From: Ferrimonas kyonanensis DSM 18153 | GTDB taxonomy: Bacteria > Pseudomonadota > Gammaproteobacteria > Enterobacterales > Shewanellaceae | DNA length: 64,000 nt | NCBI RefSeq assembly: GCF_000425405.1 | Contig: NZ_AUDJ01000001.1 | Span: 484,803 to 548,802 of the forward strand | Direction of reading: 5' to 3' | Part shown: piece by piece, positions 33,511 through 43,420 of the stretch | Layout of the letters: every line of letters begins with the position of its first letter | Numbering within the stretch: the first letter of the stretch is position 1 | Program-made: the position numbers and the translations under genes | Notes under the pieces: generated by a model | The model's input: the letters and a program-made list of their open reading frames with translations, nothing else | Told to the model about the DNA's origin: nothing | Database searches by the model: none

Positions 33511-35270
33511 AGCACCCCATCCAGGTGTGAGGCGAAGCGAGCGGCTTTCATAAAGCCGGTGACCCGCTGCTGGGTCAACTCCTGCCCCTGGGCGTCAAAG
33601 AACAGAATCGTTGGCAGACCCAGTACCTGGTAGTGTTCCTGAACCGCGATGTCGATGGCGTCATTGGCAGTCATGTCCGCCTGCAGCAGCACCATCTGGT
33701 CGGTGCGGGCCACCACTTCCGGCTCCGGGAAGGTGTATTTTTCAAACTCTTTGCAGGCGATGCACCAGTCGGCGTACAGATCCAACATCACGGTTTTACC
33801 CGCGGCATTGGCCTTGGCCACCTCCCGATCGATGTCTTCCAGACTCTTAACTCGAATAAACTCGGTGCTGTGATGGGCGCTGCTGCCTGGGGTGGCTTGC
33901 AGCTGGGTAACCACACCATAGCCGCCATAGCCGATGGCACCCAGCAGGGCTACCGCCAACACCGCATAGCGTCCGGTCTGCATCAGACTGAAGCGGGTTT
34001 TGCGGTTCTCGTGCAACAGGTAGGCCACAAAGGCCACGCCCCAGACGGCCCACAGCAGGTCGGCCACCAGGCCGGTCCAGATTCGGGTCAGCATCATGAT
34101 GGACACGGCGATCAGCAGGAAGCCAAAGGTGTGCTTGATGATGTCCATCCAGGCACCTGCCTTGGGCAGCAACTTGCCGCCGGAGGTGCCCAGCAACAGC
34201 AGCGGTGCCCCCATGCCCATCGACAGGGCGTACAACGCCAGGCCGCCCAGCATCAGGTCGCCGCTCTGGGCCACGTAGATTAGGGCCCCGGACAGCGGCG
34301 CGGTGGTGCAGGGAGAGGCCACCAGACCCGAGATCAGGCCCATGATCAGCACCCCAGTAAAGGAGCCCCCTTTCTGTGAATTGGAGGCCTGATTGAGGCG
34401 ATTTTGTAGCGACGACGGCAGCTGCAGGTTGTAAACGCCAAACATCGACAGCGACAACACTACAAACAACACCGCCAGGCCGATGAGAATGGCCGGGTGT
34501 TGCAGTGCCGCCTGGTACTTGAGTCCGGCCGAAGCCACCACCAGTCCCAGGGCCGAGTAGGTAATGGCCATCCCCTGCACATAGGTCATGGACAGGGCAA
34601 ACGCGCGCCCGGTGGACAGCTTGTCACCCTGGCCGGCGATGATGCCGGTGAGAATGGGGTACATGGGGAAGACGCACGGGGTAAACGCCAACAGGATGCC
34701 GAGGCCGAAGAAGGTCAGCAGCACCAGGCCCAGGTGGCCGTCGGACAGCAGCGCCGCCAGGCTGTCTTGCTCGGTGGCGGGCGCCGCCGGTGCCGTTTGG
34801 GCGGCTGCGGCAGGAATGATGATGCCGTTGTTGGCGGCCACCTCTGACAACAGAATGGTCTGGCGGGTTGGCGGGTAGCACAGTACCTTGTCCAGACAGC
34901 CCTGATAGGTGATGGTCAGTTCGGTGTTGTTGGCCGCCTTCTTAATCGGCACCTGCAGGGTGACTTGATCAAAATAGACCGGCTGCTCGCCAAAGAAATC
35001 ATCGAAATGGGAAGTGGCCTCAGGGTAGAGCGGTTCACCGACCTCGACATTGCCTTCAACCTTTACCGTAAACCGCTCCTGATACAGGTAATACCCCTGT
35101 TCTGGCATCTCCCAGCTGAGTTCCAGGACATTGTCTTGCTGGGAAAAGTTAAACAGGTAAGCCTGATCCACCGGCAGAACCTGGGGCTCCTGGTTCAGGA
35201 AGGAAAAGTTGGCGGAAGCGGTTAGGCTCACGAGGAGCAGTGTCGCCAGGGCAAAGAGTCGCTTTGTCAT
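33507..35270 (-). CDS. dsbD: Protein-disulfide reductase DsbD
   Basis: The 587-residue protein has a signal peptide (MTKRLFALATLLLVSLTASA), a periplasmic alpha domain with the cysteine pair in GCLDKVLCYPP, about eight membrane segments with the essential cysteines in AFTPCVFPMYP and VASPCTTAPLSG, and a C-terminal thioredoxin domain with WCIACKEFE. It moves electrons from cytoplasmic thioredoxin to periplasmic DsbC, CcmG and others, relevant to the multihaem cytochromes such organisms make. ATG 35270 lacks a clear ribosome-binding site; a TTG at 35288 is the alternative. Its stop overlaps that of the convergent 31-aa peptide gene. Confidence 0.97.
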   Translation of the reverse strand: MTKRLFALATLLLVSLTASANFSFLNQEPQVLPVDQAYLFNFSQQDNVLELSWEMPEQGYYLYQERFTVKVEGNVEVGEPLYPEATSHFDDFFGEQPVYFDQVTLQVPIKKAANNTELTITYQGCLDKVLCYPPTRQTILLSEVAANNGIIIPAAAAQTAPAAPATEQDSLAALLSDGHLGLVLLTFFGLGILLAFTPCVFPMYPILTGIIAGQGDKLSTGRAFALSMTYVQGMAITYSALGLVVASAGLKYQAALQHPAILIGLAVLFVVLSLSMFGVYNLQLPSSLQNRLNQASNSQKGGSFTGVLIMGLISGLVASPCTTAPLSGALIYVAQSGDLMLGGLALYALSMGMGAPLLLLGTSGGKLLPKAGAWMDIIKHTFGFLLIAVSIMMLTRIWTGLVADLLWAVWGVAFVAYLLHENRKTRFSLMQTGRYAVLAVALLGAIGYGGYGVVTQLQATPGSSAHHSTEFIRVKSLEDIDREVAKANAAGKTVMLDLYADWCIACKEFEKYTFPEPEVVARTDQMVLLQADMTANDAIDIAVQEHYQVLGLPTILFFDAQGQELTQQRVTGFMKAARFASHLDGVL

Positions 35271-35499
35271 TGTCAGTGTAATGTCCAATAATCGGTGTAG
35301 GGGCGGTTACCCGTACTTCGGGCAGCAGCCAGCGCATCTGCATTGTCAGTGCCATTATGGCCCGTTTGGGTGGGCTTACTGTAAAGGATCCACCCGGTGG
35401 CTGCATTGATAAATGTAACAGTGCATGAACGCCGACTTGAAAATAGACCGGGGAAACCCCATTTGAGTTTCTAACAACAACCGTATTTGTGAGGCCTGT

Positions 35500-36000
35500 G
35501 TGGTTTTTTATCTGTTTCTGCTGTTTGCCATCATGCCGATCATCGAGATTTCGGTACTGATTCAGGTTGGCACCGCCCTGGGGGCGCCGACCACCATCGC
35601 ATTGGTGCTGATCACCGCCGCGGTGGGGGCGTCTCTGGTTCGCAGCCAGGGGCTGAGCACCCTGATGGAGGTGCGCAATCGCATGAACCGCGGGGAGCTG
35701 CCCGGTACTCAGATCATGGAAGCGATGCTGTTGGCGGTGGCGGGCGTATTGCTGGTGACCCCTGGCTTTGTGACCGACTTCTTGGGTCTGTTGGTACTGA
35801 CTCCGCTGACTCGCAAGCGTTTGGCGACCTGGCTGTTGAGCCGGGTGCAGGTGCGCACCGTCCATAGTCAGGGGTTCGGCGCCGAGTTTCATCAGCAGCA
35901 AGGCCCGTTCCAGCAGTCTGATCCGTTCCAGCGGCCTCAGCAGCCCAAGGATCTGGATGGCAAGTCCACCATTGAAGGTGAGTATGAGCGTAAAGACTGA
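35500..36000 (+). CDS. fxsA: FxsA family membrane protein
   Basis: GTG at 35500 follows GAGG with five-base spacing. The 166-residue protein has the FxsA core: FLLFAIMPIIEISVLIQVGTALG, then TIALVLITAAVGASLVRSQGL and MLLAVAGVLLVTPGFVTDFLGLLVLTP, giving about four membrane segments, then a glutamine-rich cytoplasmic tail. In Escherichia coli overproduction relieves F-plasmid exclusion of phage T7; the normal role is unknown. It is divergent from dsbD, the usual arrangement near groESL in this bacterial group. Confidence 0.93.
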   Translation: MVFYLFLLFAIMPIIEISVLIQVGTALGAPTTIALVLITAAVGASLVRSQGLSTLMEVRNRMNRGELPGTQIMEAMLLAVAGVLLVTPGFVTDFLGLLVLTPLTRKRLATWLLSRVQVRTVHSQGFGAEFHQQQGPFQQSDPFQRPQQPKDLDGKSTIEGEYERKD

Positions 36001-36192
36001 TGAACAGCCTGCGGCTCAGTTTATCAGGTCATAGCCAACGGCCATCTTGTGGCTTGTCAGTGGTTTGTGGTCCACTGTGCCGGTCTCTTCGGTGGTGGTC
36101 ATGGACAGGACAGCCATAGGCCGGAGTGAGACTGCACCTCTTTTTCGAGTACGTCACCTTGGGTCGAGTTAGCATTTGAACCGGACGTGACC

Positions 36193-36224
36193 AAAAAGCC
36201 GATACCCCAGGGTATCGGCTTTTT
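36193..36224. terminator. Bidirectional terminator upstream of the MATE stop
   Basis: AAAAAGCCGATACC (36193-36206) and GGTATCGGCTTTTT (36211-36224) are perfectly complementary around a CCAG loop. With T runs on both strands it can end both fxsA and the convergent MATE gene transcripts. The stretch 36001-36192 before it shows no gene. Confidence 0.95.
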
Positions 36225-36241
36225 CTTTATGGCGATGGCGT

Positions 36242-37591
36242 TTATTGCGGCTGTGGGGCGGTGACCGAAGCGGGCTCACACACCTTGGTGGCCAGGTGGT
36301 AGCAGGCGACGCCCATCACCAGGTTGGCCAGACCTATGCCGGCAAAGGCGCCTTTGACGCCGAACAGCCAGCTGCCGATCATGGTCATGGGGATCAGCAT
36401 CAGGAACAACCGCACCATGTTCAGGCTCAGGGCCGTCATCGGGCGGTGATAGGCATTGAGTGCCAGCACAAACAGGATAACCACGCCCAGAGTGCCGTAG
36501 GCCAGCGGCACAATCTGCAGGTACCAGATCAGATAGCCCTGCACGGTTAAGTCGTCACTGAACAGAGCGGCAATCTGGCCCAAAAACGGCAACACCAGCA
36601 GGTACAGCAGCAGCTGTGACACCAGCACGAAGCGAATGCTGCCCATCAGTGCCTCTTTGGCCCGGCGGTAGTGGCCGGCACCGAGATTCTGGGCAATAAA
36701 GGGCATCAGGGCACCGCACAGGGCCGTGACCACCACCAGCATCAGGGCCTCGATGCGGGTTCCGGCGCCAAAGGCGGCCACCGCCTTGGTATCGATGCGG
36801 GCCAGTATGGCCAGAATCAGTGCATTGGCCAGCGGATTGAGCAGATTGGAGATGGCGGCGGGGCGGGCAATGTGCAGCAGTCTGCGCCAGTGCTCCAGCA
36901 GGCGCTGGCAAGGGCGGGCCAGCAGCTTGTAACGCCAGCCGAGCATCCAGGCGGCCACCACAAAGGTGATGATCCACGACAGCACCGTGGCGATGGCCGC
37001 CCCTTGCATCTCCAGTCGTGGAAACGGTCCGATGCCGAAGATCAGCAGCGGATCCAGAATGGCATTGACGATGGCGGCCACGGCGGTGACGATGGCCGGG
37101 GTTCGAGTGTTGCCGGTCGCCCGCAGAGCCTGATTGCCCACCATCGGCAGCACCAGCAGACCGATGCCGAAATACCACACCAGCATATAGTCATTGATCA
37201 GCGGCAACATGGTGTCGCCGGCGCCCAGCAAAGTGAACAGCGGCCGGATGGTCATGGCGCCGGCTGCGGCGATGACCATCACGATCAATCCGGCCAGCAT
37301 CAGGCCGTGGGTCAGAAAGCTGCGCGCCTGAGGCAGGTCGCCCTGACCGAGGAGCCGTCCCATGTTGGCGCTCATGCCCGCGCCCATGCCCAGGGCAATG
37401 GAGGAGATCACCATGGTCACCGGAAAGGTCATGCTGATGGCGGCCAGAGGCTCGGTACCCAGTTGACTGATGAAGTAGGTGTCGGTCAGATGGTAGAACA
37501 GCAGGCTGAGCACCCCCAGCAAATTAGGCACACTCATGCGCAGCAGAGTTCTGCCGATGGGAGCGGTTAATAGGCCGTGCGTGTTATACAT
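36242..37591 (-). CDS. MATE family multidrug/metabolite efflux transporter (449 aa)
   Basis: Twelve membrane segments in two homologous halves are visible, starting LLRMSVPNLLGVLSLLFYHLTDTYFISQLG with the MATE motif, and with NPLANALILAILARIDTKAVAAFGAGTR at the start of the second half. It exports cationic drugs or metabolites using a sodium or proton gradient. ATG at 37591 gives the family N-terminus; upstream in-frame sequence is not membrane-like. Divergent from groES. Confidence 0.93.
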   Translation of the reverse strand: MYNTHGLLTAPIGRTLLRMSVPNLLGVLSLLFYHLTDTYFISQLGTEPLAAISMTFPVTMVISSIALGMGAGMSANMGRLLGQGDLPQARSFLTHGLMLAGLIVMVIAAAGAMTIRPLFTLLGAGDTMLPLINDYMLVWYFGIGLLVLPMVGNQALRATGNTRTPAIVTAVAAIVNAILDPLLIFGIGPFPRLEMQGAAIATVLSWIITFVVAAWMLGWRYKLLARPCQRLLEHWRRLLHIARPAAISNLLNPLANALILAILARIDTKAVAAFGAGTRIEALMLVVVTALCGALMPFIAQNLGAGHYRRAKEALMGSIRFVLVSQLLLYLLVLPFLGQIAALFSDDLTVQGYLIWYLQIVPLAYGTLGVVILFVLALNAYHRPMTALSLNMVRLFLMLIPMTMIGSWLFGVKGAFAGIGLANLVMGVACYHLATKVCEPASVTAPQPQ

Positions 37592-37758
37592 CCGGTAGGT
37601 CACATTCGTTGCGGTGGCGCGGGTTGGTCGGGGGCCTATGGTACCGTCCCCGGCCGAACGGCGCAAAGCGGGGCGAGCAAAATTCAGACATCGGTTGAAA
37701 CTTTTTTCGCGCCGACGGCAGCCTGGTTTGTCGATGACGGGAAAAAAATCTCCACCCG

Positions 37759-37790
37759 CCCCTTGTGTTTTTTCCGCCGCCGCCCCATAT
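37759..37790 (+). promoter_or_regulatory. Sigma-32-type heat-shock promoter of groESL
   Basis: CCCCTTGTG (37759-37767) and CCCCATAT (37783-37790) are separated by 15 bases, matching the -35 (CTTGAA-like) and -10 (CCCCATNT) elements of sigma-32 promoters. It lies about 78 bases upstream of the groES start. No CIRCE element is seen, so control is by the heat-shock sigma factor rather than HrcA. Confidence 0.75.
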
Positions 37791-37867
37791 ACAGAATCAG
37801 AACGCAGCTAAGCTGCAGAGAAATCACAGATTTGATTTTAGACGGAACCTTTTAGGAGAGATCACAG

Positions 37868-38158
37868 ATGAAGATTCGTCCATTGCATGACCGGGTAATC
37901 GTTAAGCGTACCGAGCTTGAGTCCAAGTCTGCAGGTGGCATTGTGCTGACCGGCAGCGCAGCCGAGAAATCCACCCGCGGTGAAGTCGTGGCTGTTGGTA
38001 ATGGTCGCATTCTGGAAAACGGCGAAGTTAAGGCCCTGGACGTGAAGATTGGCGACGTTGTCATCTTTAACGAAGGCTACGGCGTAAAGACTGAGAAAGT
38101 GGACGGTGAAGAGGTCCTGATCATGTCTGAAGGCGACATCCTCGCCATCGTTGAATAA
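37868..38158 (+). CDS. groES: Co-chaperonin GroES
   Basis: The 96-residue lid of the chaperonin starts [27 protein letters not shown] and includes the mobile loop ([14 protein letters not shown]) and [14 protein letters not shown] strong AGGAGA site precedes it and a sigma-32-type promoter lies upstream. groEL follows 40 bases downstream. Confidence 0.99.
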   Translation: MKIRPLHDRVIVKRTELESKSAGGIVLTGSAAEKSTRGEVVAVGNGRILENGEVKALDVKIGDVVIFNEGYGVKTEKVDGEEVLIMSEGDILAIVE

Positions 38159-38171
38159 ATTCACTCTGTAG

Positions 38172-39845
<1,674 letters not shown>

Positions 39846-39865
39846 TCCCCCGCTCTAGCAGCAAC

Positions 39866-39896
39866 AAAAAACGCACGCTTCGGCGTGCGTTTTTTT
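39866..39896. terminator. Bidirectional terminator after groEL
   Basis: AAAAAACGCACGC (39866-39878) and GCGTGCGTTTTTT (39883-39896 region) surround a TTCG loop. T runs on both strands make it usable for groEL and for the convergent 102-aa protein gene. Confidence 0.94.
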
Positions 39897-39926
39897 ATGC
39901 CTGAATCTCAGAGCCGGGTGACGTGC

Positions 39927-40235
39927 TCAGGCAGCCAATTTCTGCTGCAACAGGTGTTGCATGCTGCGGCGTTGGCTCTCGGTCCAGCGGTCCAGTCGCA
40001 GAAACAGCTGCCGGCCGTGGTGAGTCAGGCTCAGAGTGGTGGTGGCATCGATGCCCCTGGCTCGGGCCTGCAACCCGCCGTGGCCATAGGCCAGTTTCAG
40101 TCGCAGCAGATCGTGGCAATGCGCCGAGCTGAGGCACAGCGCCCGGCCCTGGTAGCAGGCACGTTGTATCGAGCGGTAGTGGGTGAGCAGGCACAACATC
40201 CTGGCCTGCTCGTGCTGACACAGTGCCTCAGTCAT
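39927..40235 (-). CDS. Small hypothetical protein (102 aa), coupled to a 42-aa membrane peptide
   Basis: The product begins MTEALCQHEQARMLCLLTHY and is rich in Cys, His, Gln and Arg (AHCHDLLRLKL, THHGRQLFLRLDRW), predicted helical and soluble. Its ATG overlaps the end of the 42-codon gene upstream by eight bases, indicating translational coupling. I recognise no family. The GC content is like the surroundings. It ends before the groEL terminator. Confidence 0.6.
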   Translation of the reverse strand: MTEALCQHEQARMLCLLTHYRSIQRACYQGRALCLSSAHCHDLLRLKLAYGHGGLQARARGIDATTTLSLTHHGRQLFLRLDRWTESQRRSMQHLLQQKLAA

Positions 40236-40356
40236 TGGCGCCCCCCTGGGACTGGGGGGGCGTCTGAGGCTGGCCGGAGTCGGCAGTGCCGAAAATGGGC
40301 CACAGGGCGCCAAAGGTGGCAAGGGTCAACAGTACGGCACCGGGCAGTGGAATCAT
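40228..40356 (-). CDS. Small membrane protein (42 aa)
   Basis: ATG at 40356 follows GAGGAGG with seven-base spacing, one of the best ribosome-binding sites in the window. The 42-residue product has one hydrophobic helix (PLPGAVLLTLATFGALWPIF) and a polar Q/P/G-rich tail. Its stop falls eight bases into the next gene. It is too short for usual gene finders, but the site quality and overlap make it a likely real gene. Confidence 0.6.
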   Translation of the reverse strand: MIPLPGAVLLTLATFGALWPIFGTADSGQPQTPPQSQGGAND

Positions 40357-40707
40357 AGTCAGCCTCCTCGAAGCAATTGTCGATCGAACCTGCGATCCCA
40401 TTGTCGGTGGGCAGGCTTGATTGCTGCTGAATTTGGGCTGAATTGCCGCTGAACCTACGCTCAATACAGAAGTGGCGGCCAGTGTTTTGTTGATTGTCGA
40501 TATCCGTTATCTAACCCCAGATCTAACTTATACCACCGCCGTGACCCGCCGCAAAGGCGGCATTTTTCCGGCTTTACTTTCACTTTTATGATCTCTAGCC
40601 TGCAATTGGCGATTGAGTTAAGTTGCTGATTTTTAAGATATTTATTATCTACAAATGCACTAATTCAATTACTGGATATGTGAATTCAAGAGTTAGGAGA
40701 GCAGTTG
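40357..40707. other. Divergent intergenic region upstream of the split-Soret-like cytochrome gene
   Basis: About 350 bases, moderately GC-rich on the left and strongly AT-rich from about 40570 on. I see no FNR (TTGAT-N4-ATCAA), CRP or Fur-like site of convincing quality, and no gene. It should hold the divergent promoters of the 42-aa/102-aa pair and the cytochrome operon. Confidence 0.4.
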
Positions 40708-41634
40708 ATGAAAGTAGACAGACGACAGGCAATGGGCAAGATTGTGGGGCTGGCGAGCATGGCCGTTGGCAGTTCGGCAGTGTCCTCGTCGATTTTTGCC
40801 GCCGAAGGTTGCCCGGTGGAAACCGGTTCTGGCCTGGGCAGTAACGGCATGGCGGATCTGGGGGCGCATCTGCTGGAGTACGTGGCGCTGGATCCTATGA
40901 GTGTGGCTCGCCGGGCCTACGAGGGCTACCGGCGTGGCGGCTGCATGTATGGGGTGTTCAATGCCCTGATTTCAGAGTTAGCGGATCGTGGTCACGGGGA
41001 CGCCTGCCATTTTGCTGCCATCCCGACCAATCTGGCGGTGTATGGCGGAACGGGCGTAAAAGGGTGGGGAACCCTGTGCGGATGCGTGAATGCCGCTGCC
41101 ATGGTGATCAACGTGCTTTCCGGCATCGATCAACAAGCGGTGATCAATGCCGTGTATCGCTATTACGAGAAAACGCCGATGCCCCGCGGCGATCAGGAGT
41201 TTTTGACCGCCATTGGCGCGCCGTTCTGGCGAACCAATGATGGCACGCCGCTGGGACCGGAGCTGATTGGCCAGTCGGTGGCCAATTCGGTACTGTGTCA
41301 TACCTCGGTGTCTCACTGGTCCAGTACCAGTAAATTTGGTTCTGGTCATGATGCCAAGCTGGAACGCTGTGCCCAGGTAACGGCCGAGATCGCCTTCATC
41401 ACCTCGGAGTTTCTGAATCAATCACTGAGCGGAAGGTTGGTAGCAGAAGGCCATGCTGAAAGTAATGATGAGTGCGGCGCCTGCCATCAGCCGACGGGTC
41501 GGGAGCCGGAGACCTACATCGGCCCGGATGTGAAGTCGAAGATGGAGTGTCAGACCTGTCACTCCTCCCATGAGCAACTGTCGGCACTGCCTAAGCATGC
41601 CGATGCCGGTGAATGCCAAGTGTGTCATAACTGA
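40708..41634 (+). CDS. Tat-exported split-Soret-like cytochrome c with three CxxCH motifs (308 aa)
   Basis: The N-terminus has a Tat signal, DRRQAMGKIVGLASMAVGSS, so the protein is exported folded. The middle (about residues 60-220) has the C_GCAxxG_C_C-like pattern: GGCMYGVFNAL, DACHF, GTLCGCVNAAAMVINVL and VLCHTSVSHW, as in split-Soret cytochrome c. The C-terminus carries three haem-attachment motifs, CGACH (256-260), CQTCH (281-285) and CQVCH (303-307). Desulfovibrio split-Soret cytochrome has two haems per subunit, so the third motif is unusual. A lipoprotein gene follows 11 bases after the stop. It should be a periplasmic electron carrier or reductase; its partner is unknown. Confidence 0.85.
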   Translation: MKVDRRQAMGKIVGLASMAVGSSAVSSSIFAAEGCPVETGSGLGSNGMADLGAHLLEYVALDPMSVARRAYEGYRRGGCMYGVFNALISELADRGHGDACHFAAIPTNLAVYGGTGVKGWGTLCGCVNAAAMVINVLSGIDQQAVINAVYRYYEKTPMPRGDQEFLTAIGAPFWRTNDGTPLGPELIGQSVANSVLCHTSVSHWSSTSKFGSGHDAKLERCAQVTAEIAFITSEFLNQSLSGRLVAEGHAESNDECGACHQPTGREPETYIGPDVKSKMECQTCHSSHEQLSALPKHADAGECQVCHN

Positions 41635-41645
41635 GGCGGGCTAGA

Positions 41646-42131
41646 ATGCGTAACCAAATGATTATCGGGGCGTTGGCACTGTTGCTCAGTGGTTGTGGCT
41701 CCGACAGCAACAGCGGTGATGGTGGTGTCGAGGTGGATCCCAGTGTCACCTTGGATCAGGCTACCAGTATTGTGTTGACGGTGGACGCCGCCGAGCGCGA
41801 CAGTCTCACTTTGAAGTTCCGCCTGGCCGATGAGGAGGGGGTGGCCATTACCGATGCCGGTCACAACCTGGAGATTGTTTACCTGGAGTTTCCTGGCGAC
41901 TACGACTCGTCGTTTTCGATTCCCTGGCACCGGGCTCAGCAGTATCTGTGTGGTGACAATGGCAGCGGTTGCGCCGGCGAATTAAAGGAACTGCAACCCG
42001 GCTCCTACAAATTTACTCCCAGTATCGAGCCGGAGCCGGATCAGTGGTTGCCATACCTGAAGTTCATCATTCGGGTGAATGGCGCCCTGGCCAGCAATCC
42101 ACCACAGCTGTTCGATTTTGATGATCAGTAG
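41646..42131 (+). CDS. Hypothetical lipoprotein linked to the cytochrome (161 aa)
   Basis: The signal peptide ends in the lipobox LLLSGC, then a low-complexity SDSNSGDGG linker and a beta-rich domain (IVLTVDAAERDSLTLKFRLADEEG, YKFTPSIEPEP) with an internal cysteine pair (YLCGDNGSGCAG). It resembles the N-terminal beta domains found in outer-membrane cytochrome lipoproteins of Shewanella but has no haem motif. Eleven bases from the cytochrome stop suggest co-transcription and a shared function in the envelope. Confidence 0.72.
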   Translation: MRNQMIIGALALLLSGCGSDSNSGDGGVEVDPSVTLDQATSIVLTVDAAERDSLTLKFRLADEEGVAITDAGHNLEIVYLEFPGDYDSSFSIPWHRAQQYLCGDNGSGCAGELKELQPGSYKFTPSIEPEPDQWLPYLKFIIRVNGALASNPPQLFDFDDQ

Positions 42132-42200
42132 GGTGTCACTGAGCCGATCCTTTGGGGTCGGCTCGATGAGGGGGCCAAAGAGTGTGGTCTTGCTGGTCGC

Positions 42201-43130
42201 TCAGGCAGCGCTCAGGCGCTGTCCCAGGGTGGTCGCCAGTCGGGCGGCAAAGGCCTGATCGGCGCCGTGATGAGCTTGTAGGTAATACTTCAGTGGTTTT
42301 TGGGATTGGGTTTCATTGAGCCAGATGTCGGAGATGTTCATGCAGGTGAGTCCGGTGCGACTCTGTAGCGTTGATTGAAAGGCGGTGCCGGCAACCAGGC
42401 CGATGCTGTTGCTCTCCTCGACGTGATCGAGCAGCAAATCGATATCGGAAATCTTGAGGGCGATCGAGATGGACAGGTTCTTTTGGTCGGCGATGGCCTG
42501 CAATCTTTGTATTCTCATTTCGTCCATGGCGTAATTAGAGATCGCCAGCTTATAACGAAGAATTTGACCCAGGGTAATATCAGCGTTAAATATGGGATGT
42601 TCTTGGTTGGCAACGAGAAAGTACTTGCCTACTGCGGCAATTTCATAATGGGCGATGCCATCTGTTGGCGAGGGATTAATGGAAATACAATAATCAATAT
42701 TTCGGTTTATTAATCGCTTCTGAGATTCCGCTGTCCAGGAGTGAATTTCAAATGCAAAGTGATTATTGCCTTCGCAGGTTAGCTCATTCAGACAACTCAG
42801 CAGCGGCCGGTGAAAATGCTCCTGAGCGCAGATGTTAATGCTACCTTGCTCGTTGTTAGACAGCTCCATGGTTCGAGCCAGTGCTTGGTAGTCTGCCACC
42901 AACTGCTTTGCCTGAGGGTAGAGGCGGTCGGCGATCCGGTTGGGTTTCATGCCATGCTGGTGACGGCTGAATAGTTCGTCATTAAAGGTCTTTCTGAGCA
43001 TGGTCAGGGTACGGCTGACTTTGGGTTGAGTGGTGGCCAGGGTGATCGCCGCCGCCGTGCCACTTTTCTGTTCGTATAATTCAACAAAGACACTTAAGCT
43101 AAAGAAATCAAGATGATTGATTATTTTCAT
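42201..43130 (-). CDS. LysR-family transcriptional regulator (309 aa)
   Basis: The N-terminal winged helix is present (NHLDFFSLSVFVELYEQKSGTAAAITLATTQPKVSRTLTMLRKTF) followed by a typical LysR effector-binding region with two alpha/beta subdomains. The DNA-binding helix has the less usual ALATTQPKVSRTL in place of the common AAxxLxxSQPAVSxxI, and AT-rich codons in the first third differ from the surrounding GC-rich genes, a sign of horizontal acquisition. It is convergent with the cytochrome-lipoprotein pair; its target is not obvious since its promoter faces the AT-rich region toward the 477-aa lipoprotein gene. Confidence 0.88.
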   Translation of the reverse strand: MKIINHLDFFSLSVFVELYEQKSGTAAAITLATTQPKVSRTLTMLRKTFNDELFSRHQHGMKPNRIADRLYPQAKQLVADYQALARTMELSNNEQGSINICAQEHFHRPLLSCLNELTCEGNNHFAFEIHSWTAESQKRLINRNIDYCISINPSPTDGIAHYEIAAVGKYFLVANQEHPIFNADITLGQILRYKLAISNYAMDEMRIQRLQAIADQKNLSISIALKISDIDLLLDHVEESNSIGLVAGTAFQSTLQSRTGLTCMNISDIWLNETQSQKPLKYYLQAHHGADQAFAARLATTLGQRLSAA

Positions 43131-43375
43131 TAATAAACTCCAAATAAACGGCGGCGATGAATGTCATTATTCTATCGAATGCCATTATTTATTGAAATCC
43201 CGCAATCTAACAATTTGCGCAAATCGGGATTTAGGTTTATTTAGACGGGAATTGCATAATGGATTTGCTGTTTGTGCATATCCAGTGTTAATAAACTTTT
43301 TGGAAGGGAAACGTAGAAAGAATTACTCGAACTGAGGAGTGCAATCAGGCCTCAGGGGGTAGCAAACAGTGTGGA

Positions 43376-43412
43376 GTCACCACAATGCCCGCCAGCGGGG
43401 CATTGTGGTGAC
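43376..43412. repeat. Perfect 15-base-pair hairpin downstream of the 477-aa lipoprotein gene
   Basis: GTCACCACAATGCCC (43376-43390) is the exact complement of GGGCATTGTGGTGAC (43398-43412) around a seven-base loop. It has no T run on either strand, so it may be a Rho-independent-like stop with weak tail, an mRNA-stabilising 3' stem, or a protein binding site. Confidence 0.7.
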
Positions 43413-43420
43413 CAGTCCAG

